This document shows positions 1 to 5,593 of a DNA stretch of 6,587 nucleotides, one piece after another. The notes beneath the pieces were generated by a model. It was not told the origin of the DNA. It did not search any database and saw only the letters and a list, made by a program, of their open reading frames with translations. Origin of the DNA: an uncultured Clostridia bacterium (lineage in GTDB: Bacteria > Bacillota > Clostridia > TANB77 > CAG-508); contig CARBKU010000069.1 of assembly GCA_948946035.1 (NCBI GenBank), positions 1-6,587 on the forward strand. Direction: 5' to 3'. Made by a program: the position numbers and the translations under genes. Position 1 is the first letter of the stretch. Each line of letters begins with the position of its first letter.

Positions 1-61
1 AAGAAATATTTATATATCAGCATTTTCATAGAATAATATTAGTAAAAGTATTATCAGTAAC

Positions 62-120
62 AAGATGACTTTGGGGACAGAGGAAAATCATTATTCCTCT
101 ATCCCCAAAGTCAACATCTT
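62..120 (-). terminator. Long GC-rich hairpin just after pyk (terminator-like or repeat element)
   Basis: Two arms (62-85 and 94-120) are inverted copies built around ACTTTGGGGA and AGAGGAA, with an 8-nt loop (86-93) and a 3-nt bulge. In RNA of the pyk direction the only mismatch becomes a G-U pair, giving about 24 base pairs, which suits an RNA hairpin on the minus strand. It starts 8 nt beyond the pyk stop codon. The sequence that follows lacks a clean U-tract, so it is not a textbook rho-independent terminator. It could stabilise the pyk 3' end, terminate weakly, or be a small palindromic repeat element. Its GGGG/CCCC runs stand out from the AT-rich surroundings. Confidence 0.5.
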
Positions 121-127
121 TAAGAAA

Positions 128-1564
128 CTAAATTTTTGCTATTCCACCGATAATTCTGCTATCTTCTGCAGTGTCTAACATTTTTGCTCCTCCTGAAATA
201 ACTATCATATCTCCTTTTTCTAATATTTCTTTTTGTCTTAACTTTTCAATTCCAACTTCAAGAGTTTTATCATTACTTTCTTGTTTTTCAACATAAATTG
301 GTGTTACGTTCCAAACAATAGCTAATTGATTATATGTTCTTCTATTATCTGTAATTGCTAAAATTGGGCATCCAGCACCTAATCCAGCTAATCTTCTAGC
401 AGAGTCTCCTGAATTTGTGTAACATACAATTGCATCTGCTTGCATATTCATAGCCATAACACATGTAGAATATGCTATTTTCATTTCTAGGCCAGACATA
501 TCTATATTTTCATTCTTTTTGAATTTACTCCAATAGTCAATCTCTCCTTCAACTCTTTTTGCTATTTTTACCATTGTTTTTACACATTCTACTGGATAAT
601 CTCCCATTGCACATTCTCCAGATAACATTATAGCACTTGTTCTATCATATATAGCATTTGCAACGTCACTTGCTTCTGCTCTTGTTGGTAATGGATTATG
701 TGTCATTGATTCAAGCATTTGTGTAGCTGTAATTGCTGGTTTGTTTGCTTTATTTGATAATTTGATAAATCTTTTTTGCATTATAGGTGGTTCTGTAAAA
801 TCTGTTTCAGTTGCCATGTCTCCACGAGCAATCATTTGAACATCAGCTGTTTCAACAATTTCTTCCATGTTTTCTAATCCTTCAACATTTTCTACTTTTG
901 TTATAATTTTTATATCTTTTCCACCATTTTCGTCTAATACTTTTCTTACTTGATCTATGTCATCTTTATTTCTTGTGAATGACATTGCAACATAGTCATA
1001 ATCATGTTCACATGCTGTTTTTAAATCTGCTATGTCTTTTTCTTTTAAAGCTGGTAATTTTACTGGTGTTCCTGGTAAGTTAACTGTCTTTCTACTTCCT
1101 AAACCATTTCCATGTACTACTGTACATACAATGTCTTTTCCTACTATTTCGTCAACTACTAGTTCTATTGCTCCATCATCAATTAATACTTTTGCTCCTG
1201 GTTTAATATCTTTATATAATTCTTTGTAAGATACTGATACTTTTTCTTTATCTCCTAAAATATCTTCATTGACAAATGTGAATTTTTGTCCATCTTCTAA
1301 TATTATTTTTTCGTTTTTACCTGTTACTAACATTCCTGTTCTAATTTCTGGTCCTTGCATATCTAATAACAATGATACTGGAATGTCTAATTCATCTCTT
1401 AATCTTCTTACTGTTTCTGTTTTTTCTGCTTGTTCATCCCAACTTCCATGAGAATAGTTGATTCTTGTTACGTTTAACCCAGCATTAAATAATTCCTCTA
1501 ATTTATTTTCACTTGCTGGCCCTATTGTTCCTACTATTTTTGTTTTTCTCAAATCTTTTTTCAT
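128..1564 (-). CDS. pyk: Pyruvate kinase
   Basis: Cytosolic glycolytic enzyme of 478 residues that converts phosphoenolpyruvate and ADP to pyruvate and ATP. The barrel begins with TKIVGTIGPAS (8-18) and the substrate arginine in VTRIN (R34). The GPEIRTG segment (71-77) opens the B domain, and its glutamate is the type seen in K+-dependent enzymes. Catalytic and metal residues are visible: K223 and E225 in TKVEN, D249 in ARGD, and T281 in ATQMLES, followed by NPLPTRAEASDVANAI. The C-terminal domain keeps a sugar-phosphate effector-type loop, TNSGDSAR (383-390). There is no extra PEP-utiliser domain. Unusual stretches are ARGDMATET where ARGDLGVEI is usual, YDRTSAIMLSGECA where DGTDAVMLSGETA is usual, and LDMQGPE for LDTKGPE. 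The ATG has a GGGAGG site 7 nt upstream and its own promoter candidate, so it is probably transcribed alone. The adjacent sporulation genes give no functional clue. Confidence 0.97.
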   Translation of the reverse strand: MKKDLRKTKIVGTIGPASENKLEELFNAGLNVTRINYSHGSWDEQAEKTETVRRLRDELDIPVSLLLDMQGPEIRTGMLVTGKNEKIILEDGQKFTFVNEDILGDKEKVSVSYKELYKDIKPGAKVLIDDGAIELVVDEIVGKDIVCTVVHGNGLGSRKTVNLPGTPVKLPALKEKDIADLKTACEHDYDYVAMSFTRNKDDIDQVRKVLDENGGKDIKIITKVENVEGLENMEEIVETADVQMIARGDMATETDFTEPPIMQKRFIKLSNKANKPAITATQMLESMTHNPLPTRAEASDVANAIYDRTSAIMLSGECAMGDYPVECVKTMVKIAKRVEGEIDYWSKFKKNENIDMSGLEMKIAYSTCVMAMNMQADAIVCYTNSGDSARRLAGLGAGCPILAITDNRRTYNQLAIVWNVTPIYVEKQESNDKTLEVGIEKLRQKEILEKGDMIVISGGAKMLDTAEDSRIIGGIAKI

Positions 1565-1593
1565 TTAAATTCCTCCCTTTTCAAACATTTTAA

Positions 1594-1623
1594 ATTATAT
1601 CATATAATATTCACAAATTTCAA
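1594..1623 (-). promoter_or_regulatory. Candidate vegetative (sigma-A type) promoter of pyk
   Basis: On the minus strand TTGAAA (1618-1623) is followed after 18 nt by TATAAT (1594-1599), which is preceded by TGA to give an extended -10 element. The -10 lies about 30 nt before the pyk ATG. The match is good, but the surrounding DNA is so AT-rich that chance TATAAT sequences are expected. Confidence 0.5.
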
Positions 1624-1853
1624 CATTTTTTTAATATTTTATATTATTTACATATTTTTTATTTATAATTCACATCTATGCGAATTTTTTATTTCGAATA
1701 GAGAATTTTGGTATTTTTTTTATATCAATTTCTTAAATCTAAATCCGCAATAATAAATTTATGAAATTATGAATGCAAGTGAAATTATAATACAAATTTT
1801 TAAATTAACAAATTGGAGAATCTTGGGGCTTGCTTTGAGAGGGGCCTAATAGC
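1624..1853. other. Intergenic region between pyk promoter and spoIIQ terminator, with GC-rich island at 1815-1850
   Basis: No protein gene of convincing size is present. Most of it is very AT-rich. A short inverted repeat at 1667-1686 (AATTCAC/GCGAATT, 6-nt loop), followed by T residues on the plus strand, could be a weak plus-strand terminator. The part at 1815-1850 is sharply different: it contains GGAGA, TTGGGGC and GAGAGGGGCC on the plus strand (C-rich on the minus strand) and abuts the bidirectional terminator at 1854-1900. A plus-strand TATAAT at 1786-1791 lacks a good -35. A plus-strand reading frame of 26 codons (ATG at 1769) runs through the island but has no Shine-Dalgarno site. A plus-strand small RNA of about 100 nt ending at the terminator is possible but unproven. 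Confidence 0.35.
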
Positions 1854-1900
1854 AAAAAACTAAAAATATTGATACACTATATCAACACTTTTAGTTTTTT
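1854..1900 (-). terminator. Rho-independent terminator of spoIIQ (symmetrical, could act both ways)
   Basis: A near-perfect inverted repeat pairs AAAAAACTAAAA (plus strand, from 1854) with TTTTAGTTTTTT (to 1900). An inner TTGATA/TATCAA stem closes a 5-nt loop. In the minus direction it lies 2 nt after the spoIIQ stop codon and ends in a T-run. In the plus direction it also ends in a T-run, so it could end a plus-strand transcript as well. Confidence 0.85.
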
Positions 1901-1902
1901 AT

Positions 1903-2769
1903 TTATTTTATATAAACACAAGGATCTACTTGAATAGAATCTTTAAGTATCTCAAAATGTAGATGTGGCTCATCTGCGCTTTCAAATACAGCAGTATTTC
2001 CTACAGTCCCTATACTTTGTCCTTTATCAACTTTTTCTCCTTCAACAACAAATTCAGAAGTCAAAAGATTAGCATAAACAGTTTGGTAACCATCATCATG
2101 CTCAATTACAACTGTAAGACCATATCTTGGGTCATTTTTAATTGACTTAACAGTTCCCGCTTCAGAAGATTTAACAACTGTAGTTTTATCAGCTTTTATA
2201 TCTATTCCAACATGGGTTGTCCACTCTTTTAAAGTTTCTGAATAGATAAGATTATCTTTTGCATACTCTCTTACTATTTCTCCATCAACAGGTTTTTGAA
2301 ACTCCAATTCTTTTTTAGGCGTTTCTGTTTTTTTATTATCATTTGTATTTGTTACAACAGCATTAGTTTTTGAAGTATTATTATTTACATTCTTTGTAGT
2401 ATTTTTAGAAGTATTATTTACAGTATTAGATGTTGTATTATTTATGTTAGTTGTATTATTTGTTGTATTATTTGCAAAAATATTGCTATTAATTTGATTT
2501 ACAGAATTTCTTGCCATTTCATTTTTAGATTCTTCTACAGTTTTACCAATTTCTGTACTTGCACTTTCCGAATTATCTGTATAATTACCTGTAATTTTGG
2601 CCATTTCTTCTAATGACATAGTTTCATCTTTAATATCATCACCTAAATTTTTGTTATACATTACTAATGCAACAACAATAATAGCAAGAATAACAACTCC
2701 TACTCCACTATACATAATTATTTTATCATTTACTGATTTGCTTCTTTTTTGTCTTGAATCTCTTCTCAT
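1903..2769 (-). CDS. spoIIQ: SpoIIQ-type forespore LytM (M23) domain protein
   Basis: A 288-residue membrane-anchored protein. A basic cytoplasmic N-terminus (1-18) precedes one transmembrane helix (about 20-38). A low-complexity Asn/Thr-rich linker (about 91-145) follows, then an M23/LytM domain (about 158-288). The domain has the zinc motif HVGID (H186, D190) and HLH (H269, H271). The position normally filled by His in YAHL is Asn here (YANL, N234). In sporulating Firmicutes SpoIIQ is made in the forespore, spans into the intermembrane space and pairs with mother-cell SpoIIIAH, supporting engulfment and the feeding channel. The identification rests on the architecture, on its place immediately after spoIID (an arrangement also known in clostridia), and on the sigma-F-like promoter upstream. 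The ATG has AAAGGAGG 5 nt upstream. A general M23 endopeptidase is the alternative, but context favours SpoIIQ. Confidence 0.9.
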   Translation of the reverse strand: MRRDSRQKRSKSVNDKIIMYSGVGVVILAIIVVALVMYNKNLGDDIKDETMSLEEMAKITGNYTDNSESASTEIGKTVEESKNEMARNSVNQINSNIFANNTTNNTTNINNTTSNTVNNTSKNTTKNVNNNTSKTNAVVTNTNDNKKTETPKKELEFQKPVDGEIVREYAKDNLIYSETLKEWTTHVGIDIKADKTTVVKSSEAGTVKSIKNDPRYGLTVVIEHDDGYQTVYANLLTSEFVVEGEKVDKGQSIGTVGNTAVFESADEPHLHFEILKDSIQVDPCVYIK

Positions 2770-2798
2770 ATAATCCTCCTTTATTAATTAGTTATTAG

Positions 2799-2827
2799 AA
2801 GTATTTCCTATTTTTAGAAGATTATAC
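2799..2827 (-). promoter_or_regulatory. Candidate sigma-F (forespore) promoter of spoIIQ
   Basis: In the 60-nt gap between spoIID and spoIIQ, the minus strand reads GTATA (2823-2827), then 14 nt, then GGAAATACTT (2799-2808). The Bacillus subtilis sigma-F pattern is roughly GYATA, about 15 nt, then GGnnAnAHTR. The -10 match fails only at the last base, and the spacer is about one base short. spoIIQ is a known sigma-F target in B. subtilis and Clostridioides difficile, which makes the match more credible. Confidence 0.45.
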
Positions 2828-2829
2828 AT

Positions 2830-3879
2830 TTATAAAGAATTTATATCTTTAATTTCTACACCAACATAAAAATGTTTTATAATATCCTCATAATTACTCC
2901 CTTGTTTTGCCATTGTATCTGCTCCAGTTTGGCTCATTCCAACACCATGACCATATCCTTTTACTGAAAATTTTATTTTATCATTTTCTTTTTTAATTTC
3001 AAAATTTGTTGATTTCAGTGATAATAAAGTTCTTGTTTCTACTCCTGATAGTTCATGATTTCCAAACCTAATTGTCTTGACTCTTCCGCTATCTGTATAT
3101 TCTAAAATCTTTATATCATCATCATTTTCAAAATTAATTTGTATATTAGAATACTTTTCTTTTAATTTACTTAATAAATCCTGCCTAGTTAATTCTACTT
3201 CTGAACTATACTGATTATATCCTTCTTCTCCTGATGTTTGCACTACTTGTAAATATGGAAACCCTGAACCTCCCCACACATTTACTGGAAGTTCTGTAGT
3301 TCCACCACTATTTGCATGAAAAAAAGCATTTATTGGCTTATTGTCATATGTAACTATTTTTCCTTGTGTTTCATTCACACATTGTTCTATTTTTTGCCAA
3401 TTAGTTTCTCTTTTACCTTCTTCCCATCTTGCAAATCTATCTTCTTTTGATACCCATGCTTGACAGCAAGTTGAGTCATCACATATGTCTGCATTACTAT
3501 GTTTGTTATTTTGTATTTTATAAATTGTGTAAGTTCTTGCAACAATTGCTTGTGCTTTTAGGGCTTCTATTTCATAATCTGCTGGCATTTCTGCTGATAC
3601 CACATTACATAAATATTCATCTAATGAAACCTCTTGAACTTCTCCTGTTTTTTGATGCAATAGCTTAATTGTCCCATAGTTATTATAGCTATATTTTTCA
3701 TTTTCTACTTCTGAATTGTTTTTCTCCTCTTCTACTTCCGAATTGTTTTGTTCCTCTTTAATTTCACTATTATTATCAATTTCTTCAGTTGATGTTGTAA
3801 TATCTCTTTTTGATAAAAGAGCTGGCAATATAAAACAAATAAACACAAATGAAAAAAAATAAATTAGTATTTTTTTCAT
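2830..3879 (-). CDS. spoIID: Stage II sporulation protein D, engulfment lytic transglycosylase
   Basis: A 349-residue protein anchored in the mother-cell membrane. It cleaves glycan strands of septal peptidoglycan so that the mother-cell membrane can engulf the forespore, normally with SpoIIM and SpoIIP. One hydrophobic helix (about 4-22) is the anchor. A polar, acidic linker (31-62) contains three 9-residue repeats of the NNSEVEEEK type. The SpoIID/LytB domain follows: VVSAEMPADYEIEALKAQA (93-111) holds the presumed catalytic E97, and GYGHGVGMSQTGA (308-320) is the conserved C-terminal motif. H127, C133 and C139 have the H-x5-C-x5-C spacing of the zinc site described for C. difficile SpoIID. 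The ATG has an AGAAGG site 7 nt upstream. The gene starts 40 nt after the sigF stop, so readthrough from the spoIIA operon is possible, although the family is normally under sigma-E. Confidence 0.96.
   Translation of the reverse strand: MKKILIYFFSFVFICFILPALLSKRDITTSTEEIDNNSEIKEEQNNSEVEEEKNNSEVENEKYSYNNYGTIKLLHQKTGEVQEVSLDEYLCNVVSAEMPADYEIEALKAQAIVARTYTIYKIQNNKHSNADICDDSTCCQAWVSKEDRFARWEEGKRETNWQKIEQCVNETQGKIVTYDNKPINAFFHANSGGTTELPVNVWGGSGFPYLQVVQTSGEEGYNQYSSEVELTRQDLLSKLKEKYSNIQINFENDDDIKILEYTDSGRVKTIRFGNHELSGVETRTLLSLKSTNFEIKKENDKIKFSVKGYGHGVGMSQTGADTMAKQGSNYEDIIKHFYVGVEIKDINSL
3694..3774 (-). repeat. Three 27-bp in-frame tandem repeats in spoIID linker
   Basis: Residues 36-62 of SpoIID consist of three consecutive 9-residue units: NNSEIKEEQ, NNSEVEEEK and NNSEVENEK. 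The two copies nearest the catalytic domain are also close at the DNA level, and the first is more diverged. The units lie in the polar stalk between the membrane anchor and the catalytic domain, where length can vary without harming the enzyme. Confidence 0.8.
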
Positions 3880-3915
3880 ATTCTAACCTTCTTTTTTAGT
3901 ATTCTTCTTTTTTTT

Positions 3916-3947
3916 ATTTTTATGAACTTAATTGTAATTTCATATTA
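3916..3947 (-). promoter_or_regulatory. Weak candidate sigma-E (mother-cell) promoter of spoIID
   Basis: Overlapping the end of sigF, the minus strand has TAATATG (3941-3947), 16 nt, then CATAAAAAT (3916-3924). The sigma-E pattern is approximately KMATATT, 14-15 nt, CATACAnT. The site is imperfect and its spacer is slightly long. It is listed because spoIID is a classical sigma-E gene and the position would give a leader of about 30 nt. Confidence 0.28.
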
Positions 3948-4649
3948 TTTAATATTTTTCTTTCTATTCTTGATACTTGCACTTGAGTTATTCCAAGTAT
4001 TTTTGCAACTTGAGTTTGCGTTTTTTCTTTGTAGAATCTAAGCATTATTACTTCTTTTTCTCTTTTTTCTAATCCATCTATTAATTGTTTTACTGTTAGT
4101 TTATTTGCTATTAATTCTTCTTCATCTTTTCCTGTTGATATTTGTTCTAATAAACTAATTTGATTTCCATTTTTTTCATTGGTATAACTTGCATTTTCTA
4201 TAGATTCCACATAGTTTGTAGATTCTAATGCTAAAGAAATATCTTCTTTTTCAACTTTTAACTCTTTTGCAATTTCTTCTATTGTAATTTCTCTGCCTTT
4301 TTTTATTATATATTCTTTTTGCAGTTCTTTTATTTTTATTCCTAATTCTTTTATGCTTCTACTTACTTTTATTGGTCCATCATCTCTTATAAATCTTTTT
4401 ATTTCTCCTATCATATATGGTACTGCATATGTTGATAATTTTACTTCATAATTTGTGTCAAATCTTTTTATTGATTTAATAAAACCCATACATCCAATTT
4501 GGTATAAATCTTCTAGTTCATATCCTCTTCCATTAAATCTTCGTACAATACTCCATATTAATCCATTATTTTCTTGAACTAATTTTTCTAATTCTTCTTT
4601 ATCTCCGTAATTGGGCTTTTTTTATTGAATCTATATCATTCTTGTACAT
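3920..4649 (-). pseudogene. sigF: Sporulation sigma factor sigma-F, interrupted by an apparent one-base frameshift
   Basis: Sigma-F is the first forespore-specific sigma factor and directs early forespore genes such as spoIIQ. The gene follows spoIIAB by 17 nt, with GGTGA just before the ATG at 4649. That frame gives 13 residues ending in the family-typical IKKAQ, then three aberrant codons and a stop at 4599-4601. From 4609 another frame continues without interruption: YGDKEELEKLVQENNGLIW, then GRGYELEDLYQIGCMGF (region 2), STYAVPYMIGEIKRFIRDDG, and a C-terminal region 4.2 helix-turn-helix (TQTQVAKILGITQVQVSRIE). Skipping one base gives 242 residues, a normal family length. The first ATG in the second frame (4489) would make a 189-residue product lacking regions 1.2, 2.1 and part of 2.2, which are needed to bind core polymerase, so it is unlikely to be functional. 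Identity as sigma-F rather than sigma-G rests on the spoIIAA-spoIIAB context. Whether it is truly broken cannot be told from this sequence. Confidence 0.93.
4599..4623 (-). other. Frameshift site in sigF
   Basis: On the minus strand a run of seven A (4617-4623) leads into GCCCAATTACGG. The start frame reads Lys-Lys-Ala-Gln and then runs to a TAA at 4599-4601. The downstream sigma-factor frame resumes at TAC (4607-4609). Deleting one T of the TT at 4609-4610 gives Ala-Gln-Tyr-Gly-Asp, close to the usual AQNGD of this sigma family. Deleting one A from the run would instead give Lys-Lys-Pro-Asn-Tyr-Gly-Asp. The first solution fits the family better. Confidence 0.85.
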
Positions 4650-4666
4650 ATTTCACCCACTTCTTT

Positions 4667-5143
4667 TTATTTATTTGTTAACATTTCAAAATCTTCTTCT
4701 TGTTTTTCTTCTTTCAATTTTATTTCCTTTTCCATTGTAACTTTTGTTCCTAACCCTAAAATTGATTCAATTTCTATTTTGTCCATAAAGCTTTCCATTA
4801 TAGTAAATCCCATTCCTGACCTTTCTAAATTTGGCTTTGTTGTATATAGTGGTTCTTTTGCAACATCTATATTGTCTATTCCTTTTCCTTGGTCAGATAT
4901 TTCTATTATTATTTTGTTTTCTTTTAATCTTGCTATTACCTTTACAATACCTTGCTTGTCCTCATACCCATGTATAATACAGTTTGTAACAGCTTCTGAT
5001 ACCGCTGTTTTTATATCTGCTAGTTCCTCTATTGTTGGATCTAGCTGTGAGGCAAATGCTGCTATTGATATTCTTGCAAATGATTCATTTACAGATTTAC
5101 TTATAAATTCTAATTTCATTTCATTTTCATAAATTTCTTTCAT
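4667..5143 (-). CDS. spoIIAB: Anti-sigma-F factor and serine kinase SpoIIAB
   Basis: A 158-residue GHKL-fold protein that binds and inhibits sigma-F and, with ATP, phosphorylates SpoIIAA. The N-box EAVTNCIIHGY holds E50 and N54, the likely base and magnesium ligand. The ATP pocket continues in DQGKGI (84-89) and in the ATP-lid/G2 region TTKPNLERSGMGFTIM (101-116). SFAR (21-24) matches the segment whose arginine contacts partner proteins in the Bacillus protein. Similarity to SpoIIAB runs from NEMKLEF to about residue 140. The protein is about 12 residues longer than the 146-residue B. subtilis protein, mostly in an acidic C-terminal tail. The start at 5143 is preferred to the internal Met9 because AAAGGAAAGGG stands about 6 nt before it. 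It lies 38 nt after spoIIAA and 17 nt before sigF, the standard operon order. Confidence 0.97.
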   Translation of the reverse strand: MKEIYENEMKLEFISKSVNESFARISIAAFASQLDPTIEELADIKTAVSEAVTNCIIHGYEDKQGIVKVIARLKENKIIIEISDQGKGIDNIDVAKEPLYTTKPNLERSGMGFTIMESFMDKIEIESILGLGTKVTMEKEIKLKEEKQEEDFEMLTNK

Positions 5144-5181
5144 GATTTTCCCTTTCCTTTTTATTTAATTTACTTTTGTTG

Positions 5182-5511
5182 TTAATTTTGTATTAATGAT
5201 TCTTCTTGCGCTATTGGTATTAATCGTAACAGTCCACTCATTTCAAATATTTTTTTAACACTTTGTGTTAAATTAGTTACTTCTAATTTTGCTCCTAACA
5301 TATTAGCAAATTTGTATCTACCTATAATTAGACCTATACCCGCACTATCCATGAAAGTAACACTATCAAAATCAAATATAACTTTTTTAGGCATATATCT
5401 TTCAATTTCATAATCAGCTTTCCCCCTTATCTTTTGAACACTATAATCATCAATTTCATCTGTAATTTTAAAAATTAGAAGCTTGTCCTTTTCATAAAAT
5501 TTTGATTCCAT
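5182..5511 (-). CDS. spoIIAA: Anti-sigma-F factor antagonist SpoIIAA
   Basis: A 109-residue STAS-domain cytoplasmic protein. Unphosphorylated SpoIIAA attacks the SpoIIAB-sigma-F complex and frees sigma-F in the forespore. SpoIIAB inactivates it by phosphorylation, and the SpoIIE phosphatase (not in this window) restores it. The phosphorylation loop VTFMDSAGIGLIIGRYK (51-67) contains S56, equivalent to Ser58 of the B. subtilis protein. The preceding strand KKVIFDFD and the C-terminal part (VKKIFEMSGLLRLI) are typical of the family, and length is normal. The ATG has AAGGAG 7 nt upstream. It is the first gene of the spoIIAA-spoIIAB-sigF operon, with a promoter candidate about 50 nt upstream. Confidence 0.97.
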   Translation of the reverse strand: MESKFYEKDKLLIFKITDEIDDYSVQKIRGKADYEIERYMPKKVIFDFDSVTFMDSAGIGLIIGRYKFANMLGAKLEVTNLTQSVKKIFEMSGLLRLIPIAQEESLIQN

Positions 5512-5560
5512 TTTCTATCTCCTTCCCAAGATATAAATCAATTTATGTTTTTCTTTTTGT

Positions 5561-5589
5561 ATTATAATATCTTTTACATTTTTTTCCAA
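5561..5589 (-). promoter_or_regulatory. Promoter candidate of the spoIIA-sigF operon
   Basis: On the minus strand TTGGAA (5584-5589) is separated by exactly 17 nt from TATAAT (5561-5566), which ends about 50 nt before the spoIIAA ATG. This is a good sigma-A-like layout. In B. subtilis the operon is read by sigma-H RNA polymerase with Spo0A. The -35 region here, TTGGAAAAA, partly resembles the sigma-H AGGAWWW element, but I see no clear GAAT -10. Which sigma factor is used cannot be settled by eye. Confidence 0.5.
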
Positions 5590-5593
5590 TAGC

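Noticed and set aside
1..29. Minus-strand ATG at 27-29 with a frame open to the window edge
   Set aside because: Only nine codons are visible and there is no Shine-Dalgarno sequence, so it cannot be called a gene.
1032..1451. Plus-strand open frames of about 60 codons inside the pyk region
   Set aside because: They are antisense to a fully conserved pyruvate kinase, have no start context, and encode no recognisable protein.
3429..3668. Plus-strand frame of 79 codons opposite spoIID
   Set aside because: It lies entirely antisense to conserved SpoIID residues and has low-complexity hydrophobic content of the sort produced by AT-rich antisense DNA.
3920..4489. A short but complete sigma-like protein starting at the ATG at 4489
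   Set aside because: It would lack conserved regions 1.2 and 2.1 and part of 2.2, and the same frame shows clear sigma-F homology for 40 codons upstream of this ATG.
4617..4623. Classic -1 ribosomal frameshift at the A7 run in sigF
   Set aside because: A -1 shift leads to another stop within a few codons. Only a +1 or -2 shift joins the sigma-factor frame, so the usual A-AAA-AAG mechanism does not explain it.
3920..4649. Sigma-G (spoIIIG) instead of sigma-F
   Set aside because: The two are close paralogues, but the gene directly follows spoIIAA and spoIIAB, the invariant sigma-F context.
4779..5132. Plus-strand frame of 117 codons opposite spoIIAB
   Set aside because: SpoIIAB is unmistakable on the minus strand; the antisense frame has no family signature or ribosome site.
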